Notes: generated from the sequence alone by a model not told the origin. A stretch of DNA of 64,000 bases from Chamaecyparis obtusa (GCA_027943335.1 BSBK01008847.1:310001-374000); one strand, 5' to 3'. Shown: positions 1-13,185, counted from the stretch's first letter. Numbers and translations are program-made.

Positions 1-330
1 TTGATGGACTTCTGTCACCAAGTCTCGAGATAAATTCAAAAGGAAATAATTTTACAACGACTAGAATAATGACTATAGTCACCAAGTCTCGGAATGGAAA
101 ATGAAAGTGAACACAAGGTCGCCCAGTCTCCAGATAAATTCAAAAGGGTTCAAAAGATTCAACGACTATGATATCTCGCTATAGTCACTAGGTCTCAAGA
201 AGAAATAAATTCATTCAATGACTAAGGTTTTCTTTAGTTGCCAGATCTCTAAAAGTGTAAAGGAGGCACCAAATCTTTATGCAATTACAAGAATGTGTTG
301 TAGTTGCTAGGTCACCAGAAGTTAAAATTT
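1..330. repeat. Degenerate short direct repeats upstream of the first pseudogene
   Basis: The phrase CACCAAGTCTCGAGATAAAT and decayed versions of it recur at about 17, 80, 122 and 186, roughly every 45-65 bases, followed by weaker copies built on AGTTGCCAG or AGTTGCTAGG up to about 315. The copies differ by several substitutions each, so the array is old. It lies just upstream of the pseudogene beginning near 534 and may be an untranslated leader of the same element. The window begins inside it, so its full extent is unknown. Confidence 0.5.
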
Positions 331-533
331 GATTACCTATCATTTTCACAGCTTACAGCTAGTGAATTGAGTTATGAGCATGCCAAGTAATGGCAGAAGT
401 GACATAATTTTCAGCTTTTTGATCTCTAAAGGATTGTTGCATTCAATTTTGCTAAATAAATACAGTTGTTCATCACTCATTTCAAACTACCAAAGCATTC
501 AGAAGGCCGAAGCGATAGAATTTCCTGAGATTT

Positions 534-1857
534 TTGAAGCAATTTCAAAGTTCAATATGTCCAGAATTTGTAGAGGAGTTTGAATTTATAGACAAGATGA
601 GTCAATTATCTATTAGTGGGGCTTCTACTAGCAAGGGAGCTAAGGAGAAAGTTAAGGAGAGCTATTCAAATGAATTCCTAGCCTTACTACCAGGCTCGTC
701 ACAGAACAAGAAGGTTAATGATGAGTGTTTTGCATATGAACTTGCATATTGTAGAGATGCTAGGACACTAGATGTCACCAGAATGTGCTTGTTTAAGTAC
801 TTTTATAATAATTCTGAGAGTCTGGTCCCTGTCTCAAACCCTTGGACATCGAGGTTAGCAAAATTGATAGTCCCAAAGGTTTTCCTAGACATAGATGTCC
901 TAATTGTCCTATCCCACAGCTATGATCCCCTATCTAGAATGATTAGGAAGGCTAATGGTTCTCCTCTGGTCACCCTTGATCGGAATTCATTCATAAGAGC
1001 TTTCGGTATATAACCAGATTCCTATGGCTACTAAAATTAATTTACAGGCCCTGGCCAATAGGTATATTAGGGAGGCTGTCATGGTGGCAAAAGAAATTCA
1101 AGTCCACGTGCCACAGGAAAATAGAAATTACATTGCGCCAATAGCCGAGATGACCCCATTTTTCTACAAGGATCTCTGATTTTACATAAAATATATTGCA
1201 TATGGGTTGTGCAAAGTTCTAGGGGTTGATGGTGGGGAGAGGATCACCTCGGATCTCTTGATGATGGTTTTGGACTCCCAGAGTCTTCATGTGACAAAGG
1301 GATATGATTATATAGGATTTATAATAGATAAAATGCATGAGGCTTTACAGGCGTTGAAGAACCACATGTCTAGTTCTAGTTCTACACCTAGGTTTATGCA
1401 CTATTCTTTGCTAATGCATCTCATTCTGTATTTCAATTATGATATCATGAACATGGATGGCCTTGAGCCACAGATGATGTATAAAGGGTAGCCAAACCTG
1501 GTGCAAATTTGGATAAGGGCTTGGAGTCCTTCCTCGAGAAGTGATTTTGTGTATTTGAGAATTGGATAGTTCGGCCTATCCTCCTCAGTTTGGGACTTAA
1601 TATTTCAAGGCTATACACTAAGGTTTTGCAGTTGATAAGGCCTCAACAATTTGTTGATAAATGGATGCCCTCAACCCCCTCACATACTTCCATTGTTTGT
1701 TCCACCAAGGGTGGCATTTTTAGAGTTTATCTGGCAGCTAATGCTGATTGATAAGGAGCACCTGGCTTCACACAGAAAAGGAACTTTTACTCCAAGGCAC
1801 TTTAGAGTGCATAATCTCACAATAGGCAAGAATGCTTTCAGCAAGGTCAATGATTGA
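534..1857 (+). pseudogene. 5' part of a decayed retroelement-like gene, unrecognised family
   Basis: Protein-like sequence runs from about 534 to 1857 but changes frame and carries stops. The first open stretch (534-1013) includes MSQLSISGASTSKG at its start. Near 1011 the frame shifts by one and the sequence continues as YNQIPMATKI, with a TGA near 1178. The frame then remains open from 1207 to a TAG at 1489-1491. From about 1497 to 1755 the most protein-like reading lies in another frame, and a TGA at 1855-1857 separates this part from the long open frame that follows. No domain is recognised: I see no zinc knuckle, protease, polymerase or integrase motif. The same strand, abutting frames and shared composition suggest one ancestral gene running to 4029. 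It could be a gag-like or accessory ORF of an LTR element. Confidence is good for decayed coding sequence and low for identity. Confidence 0.55.
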
Positions 1858-4029
1858 TTGGGACAGTTCAGAATGCATGCTACTTCCCATAGATATGTTG
1901 ATACAGAGGGGTTCATGGTTGCTGCTAGGAAATATTACATCCCCAACATCCCATTCAATAAAAGACATGAGGAGTATCCTGAGGAGGATATGTTAAGAAA
2001 CATAATAGAAGAAGAAGAAGTGGCAAGAAGAGCTGATCAGATACATGAATTATATGCCATGGAGAAGCGATTGAGACAAAAGGGATTGGCATTCAGTGGC
2101 TTCTTCCCTACATTTCCTTATCTCCAAAGGCTTGAACAAATGATGTCCCAATTCAATACTTTGATGAGGACTTTTGAAGATCAGATTGATGAGACAGACA
2201 TGAAGAAGGATGTCCATTCTGAGTCTGAATGTGATGAGGATAGTGATGGTGGCTTCTCTGTGCATATCATCCCTCCTCTAGAACAAATAATGATTGAAAA
2301 GCATCAAGCTGGAGAAGATATTGTTGATTTAATAGAACTACATACTTCTCAAGGTACAAGTGAGCCTCTTGCAAAGAAGCATAAATTATTAGTTGGAGAA
2401 TCTTCTCAAGCAAAGAAAAAGGACAAAGTGGGAGCCCTCTTCATTGGAACTGGTGTCCATGATCACCAATTGAAAAAGAAGATAAGAGAGGAGAAAAGAA
2501 AGAAAAAGCTTGAAATAGAAGATGTTGAGTTGCCCTTGGCCCTGTGCCAAGATGAAAGAATGATAGAACAAGATGCATTCTTGAAGGATGAAAATTTTAT
2601 AGAGTTAAATGAATTCAAGAGCTTTTTGATATGGAACAAGCAACAAAAGGTTGCATCCAATGTTCAGATCACTGAAGAGGGTCAAGTGCCTGAGGAGGTA
2701 GTACAAACATTAAGAGAGTATGACCCTGAGGCTAAAAAAATTATCCCAGAGGAAGCTAGACAACTTGTCAGAAATAGCAATATGCTACTTGTGCCTGGAT
2801 GGAATTTGTATTCAAATTTTATTATTGATCAGATCAAGAGACATGAGGATATAACTTTATCCTCAGAGAATCAAGTAGGGGAGATCATCAGAGGATTTGG
2901 GTATAGCCCAAGCAATCAAGCATTAGCTCTATGGAGTTTTTATCCTAAAGATAAGAAGCCTTCAATCCTAAATGTCAAAGAGCAAATGGATGGTGAAAAA
3001 ATTGTATGGTCAATCCATAATACAGGAGACCTTGAGATCTCTCAAGTGTTAACCCATTTTTCTAGGCTCAATGAAGATAAAACAAAGCAATTATCAGAAA
3101 GGTATGGTTCCCTGGTGGAAGACTACAGTGCACTATTGAAGGATAAAGATATACAGACGATAAAAGAGAAGGCATTGGAGAAGTCTTTGGCAGACTTAGA
3201 ACAACAAATAATGAATACTCATGTAGCTACCCCTGCACCTCCTGAACAACCTGCATTGCTAGAGGACAAAAGTATGAGTGAAGAAGAGGTTGCTGTAGAG
3301 ATTGAAAAAATAAATTTAGAGATGAATGAGGCTATCCTACAAGCCTTACTAAAGATCTTGCAGCACAGAATTAATGCATTAAAAGATAAATCTGATTTGG
3401 TCTTTAATGCTTATAATAAATTGTCTGAATTACAGGTAGAAGTGAATAATTATGTCTCAATTTTAAATGGTTATTATGCAACTTGGTCAATCAGGGCAAC
3501 ACTCTTTAAAAGATTGGCAGTTGTTCAATCTTTAAGAACTAATATTCCAGCGATTGTTCTGCAAGTAGGTGAAGAAATAAATAGAGTAAAAGCCATATTG
3601 CCACTTTTTAAAGGCAAGGAAAATCAGATTGAGGCTAAGATAGACATGCTCATCTCAGATTCCAATAGATTCATCACTCCCATTAAAGATGGAGATGGTG
3701 CCATGAAGAGCCTTGATCAGTGGAGATCATATTTTGATCTTGTATTGCTTGGGAAAGAGGCATTTATAGATGAAAATAATGAAGTAGATGTGGAGAGATT
3801 TAATAACACTCTAGATGAAGCCATAAAGGCAGAAATAGAGCTCACCAAATTTGTGGCATATGTCAAGGCAATAAAAAATGCCAGATGGGAAAGGCAAAAG
3901 GCACAACTACAACATACCCAGAGTTATAAATGGCTGACAGAGGAAGAGGTCACTGCGTGGGATGAGCTCACAGAGCCCAAGAAGATAAAATATATTGTAG
4001 TTGACTTTGATATTTTGGATGATGAGTAA
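1858..4029 (+). CDS. Unrecognised 723-codon ORF, charged coiled-coil-rich protein, probable retroelement accessory ORF
   Basis: The frame is open for 723 codons to the TAA at 4027-4029, and the first in-frame ATG is at 1873. It is probably the 3' part of the gene that starts near 534, so the true start may lie upstream. The product is rich in Glu, Lys, Asp and Gln. A basic cluster near residues 205-222 (KKKIREEKRKKKLEIED) could be a nuclear localisation signal. Long stretches around residues 390-470 and 480-620 have the heptad-like Leu/Ile, Lys and Glu spacing expected of coiled coils. The C-terminus is acidic (VVDFDILDDE). There is no CCHC knuckle and no protease, RT or integrase motif. Its length without stops is notable beside decayed upstream sequence. 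Host gene and gag-like ORF are both possible; I cannot name it. Confidence 0.55.
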   Translation: MGQFRMHATSHRYVDTEGFMVAARKYYIPNIPFNKRHEEYPEEDMLRNIIEEEEVARRADQIHELYAMEKRLRQKGLAFSGFFPTFPYLQRLEQMMSQFNTLMRTFEDQIDETDMKKDVHSESECDEDSDGGFSVHIIPPLEQIMIEKHQAGEDIVDLIELHTSQGTSEPLAKKHKLLVGESSQAKKKDKVGALFIGTGVHDHQLKKKIREEKRKKKLEIEDVELPLALCQDERMIEQDAFLKDENFIELNEFKSFLIWNKQQKVASNVQITEEGQVPEEVVQTLREYDPEAKKIIPEEARQLVRNSNMLLVPGWNLYSNFIIDQIKRHEDITLSSENQVGEIIRGFGYSPSNQALALWSFYPKDKKPSILNVKEQMDGEKIVWSIHNTGDLEISQVLTHFSRLNEDKTKQLSERYGSLVEDYSALLKDKDIQTIKEKALEKSLADLEQQIMNTHVATPAPPEQPALLEDKSMSEEEVAVEIEKINLEMNEAILQALLKILQHRINALKDKSDLVFNAYNKLSELQVEVNNYVSILNGYYATWSIRATLFKRLAVVQSLRTNIPAIVLQVGEEINRVKAILPLFKGKENQIEAKIDMLISDSNRFITPIKDGDGAMKSLDQWRSYFDLVLLGKEAFIDENNEVDVERFNNTLDEAIKAEIELTKFVAYVKAIKNARWERQKAQLQHTQSYKWLTEEEVTAWDELTEPKKIKYIVVDFDILDDE

Positions 4030-4334
4030 AGAGGACACCTAGATTACCTGACACCTGACCTCAGAGCACAGGGATGATAAGCTATCAGAAAGAATGGTGT
4101 AAGTTAGCTAGAATGGCAGTCACCATATCTCACAACAACTCAAGAAGCTATCATGAATATCTACAGACAAAGGTGTCAGTGATAAATTAGCCAAGAAGCA
4201 GAACAGTCCAAAATATTTTTGTCTTTCCACCGCCTGAGGGCTTATTGTAATTTGTTTTATATTCTTTTAGGGTTAGGGATCCAACCATCTGAAGCTTGTT
4301 TCATTCTCATTGATAAGAGAATTCCAAGATGGTT

Positions 4335-4352
4335 GAGCTGTGTATATATAGG
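4335..4352 (+). promoter_or_regulatory. TATA-box-like motif in the 3' flank of the unknown ORF
   Basis: TGTGTATATATAGG lies 310 bases after the stop codon of the long ORF. It is followed by a purine-rich stretch and a T-rich region with AATTTACAGG. This order (coding end, TATA box, transcribed region) is what a 3' LTR looks like, but no matching 5' LTR is in the window because the element starts outside it. LTR status is inference. Confidence 0.3.
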
Positions 4353-7009
4353 TGGTAACCTCATTTTGTAATGAAGTTAGAAAAGATAATAGAAAAATAG
4401 AGTATAATTGCTACAGAGCAGACTTTTAAATTTTATGTCTGAGCTTCTGAGCAGGAGTCTTTATATGTAATTTACAGGTTTATTTTAATACAAATACACT
4501 GCAATTTTTGTCTCCTATTATTGTTGTCTCTTTACTTGTATGTTTGCTCTTGTATGTTTTATCTATGAGGCATTTAAAATATACTAATTGTTAAGAAATT
4601 TCTTCAATTCATTGTGAGTTTCTCTCAAGGAGAGAATTAAAATCCTTATTATCAATTGTAGAGAGTAAACTTATATGTAGAGATTTTGATAATAGTAATA
4701 TTAGATTGATAGAATAGATTGTTAGGCATTCTATTCAGATTGCAGATTGTTTGCAAGGCATACTGTTGTATTTCTTTTAAAATAACGTTGTGGATTTGCA
4801 GTTAAACTCTTTTGCCCATTGGATTAGGCATTGGTTTGAAGTGTGTTTCTTATAAAATTATCTTTTCATGATCTTTAGAGATACTAAAACTCATTTCATT
4901 ACCAGTATTTTTACTTTCAAGAACTGTCTGTATGTTTTGAAAGAATTGTATCCAGGTGGTATAGTTCATATTTAGTGATTCCTTCAAGAAAGAATCAAGA
5001 GGTTACCCTTCCTTGAGTTTAACTCAGAAAAAGAAGAAGGATGAATGTCCTTATACCACTGTTCCATGCTATTACACTTGTAGTTTCCATTATAGTACTC
5101 AGTATCTAGATAATCTGGGTTGTTTTCAGAGTAATAATGTTCTATTGAATTAACTTGAAGAAATAATAGCATAGCAATGAAGAACTAATCCACTATTTGA
5201 ATGTTTACTTGAAACATAGTAAATCATTATAGGCAATACCTGCCTAAGTCCTATGGAGCTCAAAGCAAAAGGATGATCCTATCCAATCCTCATTAATTAG
5301 ACTATTTCTTCCAAACTAGGAGGCCTATAAACCAAGAATCAAGCCCAATTATTATCAAGTTTGATCCTACAAGAAAAAGCTCTAATAGAGTGAAATAAAT
5401 TAAATGAAATATAGATTGGCCTTTGATTGGATAAAGGTGGCACCTACTTGCCATTAATCATGAACTAATGTGTCAACGATGATACATGGCAATCCTAAAT
5501 CAAGGGTAAAACATGTCATTTCAATTACCCATGTGAAGGACAATAGACTATCTAAATCATCAAATGAATATTACATGTGCTATTTAATTATCCTAGCTAA
5601 GGTTTATTTTTTACGAGTAGAATCTAGATGGTTGAATCCATGTATATGATTCATCAATGTCTAGAAAAAATAAGATAAAATCCCTCATAATTTGAAAAAA
5701 ACCATTGTATTTTGTCTAGTTCACTTTTAAAATCATGGAAGTAATTTGTGTGATTGTATATATCTAAAGCTCATCTACATATTTGAATTTCACCCATTCT
5801 AATATTTGTTTATGGTTCTCCTTGATTTCTTCAATATGTATCTATAGAGGAAGTAAGTGTTAGGACATCGATGAAAAGCTTGTTAGGTAAGGATTAGTTT
5901 TACTTTGATGAAAATGTTAAGGTACTATTCGTAAAATAAAAGATAATAACAAACAATGGTGCACACATAACTAGAAGCTAATACATGGAGGATTTACATT
6001 TGAGAGAAAACACACTCTCTTTGTCAAATCTTTCATGATCTTCTTTTTTTCTCTCTTTTCTTTTTTTTCTTCTTTTTGTTGGGATCTATTTCTCCTTCTT
6101 GCTGAGTTGTTCTAATTATGGTGTCTTTTTTGGCCTTCCTTGGCACTTGTGTTGTTTATTTCCCTATTTTTTATGATCTCTCTTTTCTTTGTGGTTGTGT
6201 AGCTTTTTCAAAACGTAATCTTACATTTTTGCTCAATTTGATGTTATGATTTTTTTCCAAGGAAAAAAAAACTTAGAATCTAATACTTAGTATTAATGCA
6301 ATAGTTTAAGATAAGAGCTCCCAAACAATCTTTTAAATAATTTGAACTATTCCTTAAATAGAAATCTACATGATATAAATGAAATGTTTCAAATTTAGAA
6401 TTGACATACAATAATCATTAAGAAAGGTTCTATTGAAATCTAAACTTAAATTTTAATTTTAAAATATTTAAAATTATTTTTTACAAATCATACAATTGAA
6501 ATATTTTAAATTCTTATTTTTTAATTTTAAGTTCGTAAAAAAAGAACGCAATAAATAAGAATCAAAATTGATACCTAAAAAGAAATGTAAATAATATTAA
6601 ATTATACATTATTTTTATTAAAAATATACTAATTATTATGTAAAAACTAAAAATAATAAAATTATAATAAACCCAATTCAAATGTTTTGGAGGAAAGTTA
6701 TGCAATGTTTTAGAATTGCTACCTACATTTAATTGAGATTCTTTAAAGAGTTTTTTCAAATTAAAGTGCCCTTAAAGTTATCATTTACAAGTACAAATGA
6801 TGAGAACACCTATTTACTCTGTAATTAACACACAAAGAAAAACCATACGCCAAGTTAAAGTCCTTGGCAGAATACATGCTCCCATATTTATTTACTTTAT
6901 TTATTTATTTACGAGAGATGTCAAGCCTTTGGAAACTGTTTGAGATAATTTTACAGGTTTGTTAAACCAAAAAGTTAGTACAAGTTTGAAGTAATCCACA
7001 AACTTTTGC
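4353..7009. other. AT-rich spacer without supported genes
   Basis: Between the unknown ORF and the left inverted repeat I see only low-complexity and AT-rich sequence. It includes T/C-rich tracts near 6040-6080 and A/T runs at 6400-6660. Short open frames here have no protein-like composition. Part of 4353-4900 may belong to the LTR of the preceding element. Confidence 0.5.
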
Positions 7010-7015
7010 TTCAAA

Positions 7016-7045
7016 CTAAGGGTATGTGCAGGATCATGAGGGGCC
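7016..7045 (+). repeat. Left terminal inverted repeat of the satellite block
   Basis: It contains GGGTATGTGCAGGATCATG and GAGGGGCC. It pairs with 25688-25718 in inverted orientation with one gap and two mismatches. It is preceded by TTCAA. Confidence 0.6.
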
Positions 7046-7864
7046 AAACTATGCCCTTAAGTGGCAATGAATAATCAAACAATCAGGATTAGTCAACTTG
7101 GCGTGAAAAAATGAACTAGTTATCAACCTAATATCAAAAAGTTGTAACAATATAATTTGTAGGAAATTGAATGTAGTTTCTAAACTACTAAGCCTTTTCT
7201 GAAAAAAAATTAATATGATTGGTAAAAAGTATAGATTGCAATGCAGCACTACAAACATTTCAGCAAAAAAATAAGAAGTACGTGTATGTCTGACCACCCT
7301 AATCAAAAGCAAATGATAATATTTTTTTATAATATTCTCTATATAAGTAGCTGACTCATGCCCGGATGTGACGCATATTTTTTGGTATTTTTATTCCATA
7401 CAGATAATTAATTATGATTTTTTTCTACAACGCTTTCAGAATTTAAAAACTCTCATGTCTGGCCACTTTAACTCATTGAAAACTTATCATAATTCAATTT
7501 TTTTAAATTTTTTCTTATACTAGATGAAGCATAGAATGTGACGCATCTTTCAGATTTCAAAAATGTTATATGGTTTGAAAGTTATATCTATTTTTCCATC
7601 AGTATGTCAATCAGGACTTTAGACGTAAGTGAACTAGAAAATAACTAATAAATACTTAATGAATTCAAAATCTGATAGAACTTATATCGATGGAAAGCTG
7701 ACAATCATCTGAAAAAACCCTTTTCATTTTATTGAAATCTGGTGGAAAAAAGTTGTCAACCTAATGGTCGAAGTGTCGACATAAGAAAAACAAAGAAAAA
7801 ACACATTTTTTGCACACCTTCAGCATTGACCATGGAGCTTTGGTTTCCAAAGCTATTACCAAGC

Positions 7865-7920
7865 CTAATCGGGTACATGAAAAAATCAGGTACCCAATTT
7901 TTTCATGTACCCGATTTTGC
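7865..7920. repeat. Subterminal palindromic repeat (GGGTACC type), left side
   Basis: AATCGGGTACATGAAAAAAT is followed by its inverted copy ending in TTTTTCATGTACCCGATT, giving a nearly perfect hairpin of about 24 bases per arm. Related sequence with the same GGGTACCYRATT core occurs near the right end of the block at 25446-25562, in the opposite orientation. Confidence 0.65.
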
Positions 7921-8029
7921 TTTAATTTCAAATTTGAAAAGTTTCCCCCTCCCACTCTTTTTTTATTTCCCTTTAATTTTGATGTTTTTTTCTTTCACCC
8001 TGACAATGAATAATTTATATATTTTATAT

Positions 8030-8445
8030 TTAGGTTTTATATTTTAGGTTTTATATTTTATGTTTTATATTTTATATTATATAGTATATATATTATATAT
8101 TATTTATTTATATTATATATTCAATAATATCAATTTAAACGACCTATGTATATAGTGTGTTCAAATTTATATTAAATGCAATATTTTTATATTATAATAT
8201 AAATGTTACATAATATATATATGTATATATTATAAATTATATATTAAATATTGTTGTGTATATAATATAATAAAATATAATATATATAATATATAAAATG
8301 AATAGGACATTAATATATTGTATATTTGATAATATATATTAAATGTATTATCTAATATATCTTATAATATATATATTATATATTTAGTCTATTAAATATT
8401 GTATTTTTTCAAATATTTTATATATTATTTTAATATTTAATTTAA
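8030..8445. repeat. AT-rich arm preceding the 179-bp satellite
   Basis: Almost pure A/T sequence built from TATATTTTA, TTATATAT and AATATTAT words. It begins with short direct repeats of TTTTATATTTTAGG near 8020-8060 and stops where the first satellite monomer begins. A similar AT-rich arm lies on the other side of the satellite block at 25075-25395. Confidence 0.7.
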
Positions 8446-11400
8446 GTTATAACAGATCCTCTCATGAGACAATAGGTCAAATCGGATGTATAGTGACCAT
8501 TTGGAAGGCAATAGGGCATGTCTGAGTACCAATGTACCAAATTTTAATGACTTTTTCCTAGTCCAACTCGAAAAGGGTCCATGGGGTACTCTCAGGAGAC
8601 CACATGTCCAATCAGTGTTGCTAGGCATCTTAAGGGGTCATTAGGGCTTGTGAGATAACTTTTGATGCACGGTGACCATTTGGAATGCATTAGGACATGT
8701 CAGAGGACCTAACTCCACAATTTAGATGAATTTTGATTAGTCAAACTCGAAAAGGGTCTATAGGGTGCTCTTGGGAGACCATTGTGCGATTCAGGGTCGA
8801 TAGGTGACTTAAGGGGTCATCGGGGTTCCAAATGAAACTTTTGATGAACGATGATCCTTTGGAACGCATTAGGACATATCAGATGACCTACGTACCAAAT
8901 TTGGATAGCTTTTGCCTAGTAGAACTCGAAAGGGGTCCATGGGGTGCTCTTAGGAGACCACATGTCGAATCGGGGTCGATACCTGCCTGTTAAGAGGTCA
9001 TTAGGGTTCCAAAATGAAACTTCGATGGAACGGTCACCCTTTGGAACACATTAGGATATGTCATAGGACCTATGTACCAAATTTGGTTGACTTTTTCCTA
9101 GTAAAACTCGAAAGGGATCCATGGTGTGCTCTCGGGAGACCACATGTCGAAATGGGGTCGGTAGACCTATTAAGGGGTCATTAGGGTTCCAAATAAAACT
9201 TTGATGGAATGGTGACCCTTTGGAATGCATTAGGACATGTCATAGGACCTACGTACCAAATTTGGATGGCTTTTTCCTAGTAGAACTCGAAAGGGGTCCA
9301 TGGGGTGCTCTCGGGAGACCTCATGTCGAATCGGGGTTGGTAGGCCTATTAAGGGAGCATTAGGGTTTAAAATGAAACTTCGATGGAACAGTGACCCTTT
9401 GGAACACATTAGGACATGTAAGAGGACCTAATCCCTTGATTCATATGACTTTTTTCCAAAATAACTCGAAAGGGGTCCATGGGTTGCTCTCGGGAGACCT
9501 CATGTCGAATCGGGGTCGGTAGACCTATTAAGGGGTCATTAGGGTTACAAATTCAACTTTGAGGGAAGGGTGACCCTTTGGAATGCATTAGAACATGTCA
9601 TAGGAACTACATACCAAAATTGGATGACTTTTGCCTAGTAGAACTCGAAAGGGGTCCATGGGGTGCTCTTAGGAGACCACATGTCGAATCGGGGTGGATT
9701 GGCCTGTTAAGGGGTCATTAGGGTTTGAAATGAAACTTTGATGGAATAGTGACCCTTTGGAATGTATTAGGACATGTCATAGGACCTACATACCAAATTT
9801 GGATGACTTCTTTCTAGTAGAACTCGAAAGGGATCCACGGGGTGCTCTCGAGAGACCTCATGTCGAATCGGGGTCGATAGGCCTGTTATGGGGTCATTAG
9901 GGTTCCAAATGCAACTTCAATGGAAAAATGAGCCTTTGGAACACATTAGGACATATCATACGACCTATGTATAAAATTTGGATGACTTTTCCCTAGTAGG
10001 ACTTGAAAGGGGTCCATGGGATGCTCTTGGAAGACCTCATGTCGAATCGGGGTCGGTAGGCCTATTAAGGGGTCATTAGGGTTTGAAATGCAACTTCGAT
10101 GGAATGGTGACCCTTTGGAATGCATTAGGATATGTTAGAGGACCTATGTACCAAATTTGGATGGCTTTTTCCAAGTATAACTCGAAAGTGGTATATGGGG
10201 TGCTCTCGGGAGACCACATGTCGAAATGGGGTCGGTAGGCCTATTAAAGGGTCATTAGGGTTCCAAATGCAACTTTGATGGAACGGTGACCATTTGGAAT
10301 GCATTACGACATGTCATAGGACCTATGTACCAAATTTGGACTAATTTTTCCTAGTATAACTCGAAAGGGGTCGATGGGGTGCTCTCGGGAGACCTCATGT
10401 CGAATCGGGATCGGTAGGCCTGTTAAGGGGTCATTAGGGTTCCAAATGCAACTTTGATAGAAAAATGACCCTTTGGAATGCATTAGGACATGTCAAAGGA
10501 CCTACGTACCAAATTTGGATCACATTTCCCTAGTAGAACTTGAAAGGGGTCCATGGGGTGCTCTCAGGATACCACATGTCGAATCGGGGTCGATAGGCCT
10601 GTTAAGGTGTCATTAGGGTTCCAAATGAAACTTTGATGGAATAGTGACCCCTTAGAACACATTAGGATATGTCATAGGACCTATGTACCAAATTTGGATG
10701 ACTTTTTCCTAGTAGAACTCGTAAGGGGTCCATGGGGTGCTCTCGGGAGACCACATGTCGAAACAAGGTCGTTAGGCCTATTAAGGGGTCAATAGGGTTT
10801 GAAATGCAACTTTGATGGAACAGTGACCCATTGTAACACATTAGAACATGTCATAGGGCCTATTTACCAAATTTGGATGACTTTATCCTAGTAGAACTCA
10901 AAAGGGGTTAATGGGGTGCTCTCGGGAGACTACATGTCGAAACGGGGCTGGTAGGCCTGTTAAGGGGTCAATAACATTTGAAATGAAACTTTGATGGAAT
11001 GGTGACCCTTTGGAACACATTAGGAAATGTCAAAGGACCTAATTCCATAATTCAGATGACTTTTTCCTAGTAGAACTCGAAAGGGGTCCATGGGGTGCTC
11101 TCGGGAGACCACATGTCAAATCGGGGTCCGTAGGCCTGTTAAGGGGTTATTAGGGTTCCAAATGAAACTTTGATGGAACGGTGACCCTTTGAAATGTATT
11201 AGTACATGTCAGAGGACCTACATACCAAATTTGGATGACTATTGCCTAGTAGAACTCAAAAAGGGTCCATGGGGTGCTCTCGAGAGATCTCATGTTGAAT
11301 CAAGGTCGGTAGGCCTGTTAAGGGCTCAATAGGGTTCAAAATGTAGCTTTGATAGAATAATGACCCTATGGAATGCATTAGATCATGTTAGAGGACCTAC

Positions 11401-13185
11401 GTACCAAATTTGGATGACTTTTGCCTAGTAGAACTCGAAAGGGGTCCATGGGGTGCTCTCAAGAGACCACATGTCGAATCAGGCAAGGTAGGCCTATTAA
11501 GAGGTCATTAGGGTTCCAAATTCAACTTTGATAGAACAGTGACCATTTGGAACACATTAAGACATTTTAGAGGACCTAATTTCTCAATTTAGATGACTAT
11601 TTCCTAGTAGAACTCGAAAGGGGTCCATGGGGTGCTCTCAAGAGACCACATATCAAATCGAGGTTGGTAGGCTTGTTAAGGGGTCATTAGGGTTCCAAAT
11701 GCAACTTCGATGGAATGGTGACCCTTTGGAATGCATCAGGACATGTCACAGGACCTACTACCAAATTTGGATGATTTTTTCCTAGTAGAACTCGAAAGGG
11801 GTCCATGGGGTGCTCTCAGGAGACCACATGTCGAATCGGGGTCGGCAAGCCTGTTAAGGGGTCATTAGGGTTCCAAATGTAACTTCGATGGAATGAAGAC
11901 CCTCTTGAATGCATTAGGACATGTCAAAGGACCTACGTACCAAATTTGGATGACTTTTACCTAGTAGAACTTGAAAGGGGTCGTTGGAGTGCTCTCGGGA
12001 CACCACATGTCGAATCAGGGTCAGCAGGCCTGTTAAGGGGTCATTAGGGTTCCAAATGCAACTTCCATTGAACATCGACCCTTTGGAACACATTAGGACA
12101 TGTTAGAGGACCTACGTACCAAATTTGGATGACTTTTTCCTAGTAGAACTCGAAAGGGGTCTATGGGATGCTCTCAGGACACCACATGTTGAATCGGGGT
12201 CGGTAGGCCTATGAAGGGGTCATTAGGATTCCAAATGAAACTTCAATGGAAGGACAACCTTTTGGAACACATTAGGACATGTTAGAAAACCTACATACAA
12301 AATTTGGATAACTTTTGCCTAGTAGAACTCAAAAGGGGTCCATGGGGTGCTCTCGGGACACAACATGTCAAATCGGGGTCAGAAGGTATGTTAAGGGGTC
12401 ATTAAGGTTCCAAATGCAACTTCCATGGAACAGTGACCCTTTAGAACACATTAGGACATGTCATAGGACCTAAGTATCAAATTTGGATGACTTTTGCATA
12501 GTAGAACTCGAAAGGGGTCCTTGGGGTGCTCTTGGGACATCACATGTTGAATCAGGGTCGACAGGCCTATTGAGGGGTCATTAGGGTTCCAAATGCAACT
12601 TCCATGGAATGGAAACCCTCTCAAACACATTATGACATGTTAGAGGACCTACGTACCAAATTTGGATGACTTTTTCATAGTAGAACTCAAAAGGGGTCCA
12701 TGGGGTGCTCTCGGGACACCACATGTCAAATCAGGGTCGGTAGGCCTGTTAAGGAGTCATTAGGGTTCCAAATGCAACTTCTATGGAACAATGACCCTTT
12801 GGAACCCATTAGGACATGTCAGAGGACCTACATACCAAATTTGGAAGACTTTTGCCTAGTAGAACTCAAAAGGGGTCCATGGGGTGCTCTCGGGACACCA
12901 CATGTCGAATCAGGATCGACAGGCATGTTAAGGGGTTATTAGGGTTCCAAATGCAACTTCGATGGAATAGGGACCCTTTGAAATGCATTAGGACATGTCA
13001 GAGGACCTACATACCAAATTTTCATGACTTTTGCCTAGTAGAACTTGAAAGGGGTCCATGGGGTGGTCTCGAGAGACCACATGTCGAATCGGGGTCGGCA
13101 GGCCCGTTAAGGGGTCATTAGGGTTTCAAATGCAACTTTGATGGAACGATGACCATTTAGAATGCATTAGGGCATGTCAGAAGAC
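8446..13185 (+). repeat. 179-180-bp satellite array, about 26 monomers
   Basis: Monomers are recognised by the sequential words CTCGAAAGGGGTCCATGGGG, GGAGACCACATGTCGAATC, TTAAGGGGTCATTAGGGTT and GTACCAAATTTGGATGACTT. The GGGGTGCTCTC word falls at about 9121, 9301, 9480, 9659 and 9840, giving a period of 179-180 bases. The first three monomers (8446-9000) are the most divergent, as expected at an array edge. Monomers near 11990-12910 share GGGACACCACATG where most others have GGGAGACCACATG, so a local subfamily has been homogenised. The array ends near 13185 inside a monomer, where the palindromic satellite begins. Open frames across it are by-products of the repeat. Confidence 0.95.

Noticed and set aside
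7742..8047. Open frames of 101 and 67 codons at the left arm
   Set aside because: They read through the GGGTACC palindrome into AT-rich sequence; composition is Phe/Leu-biased only.
12700..13121. Two overlapping open frames of 80 and 101 codons
   Set aside because: They lie wholly in the 179-bp satellite and repeat the same words each monomer (GCSRDTTC), so they are by-products of repeat length and composition.
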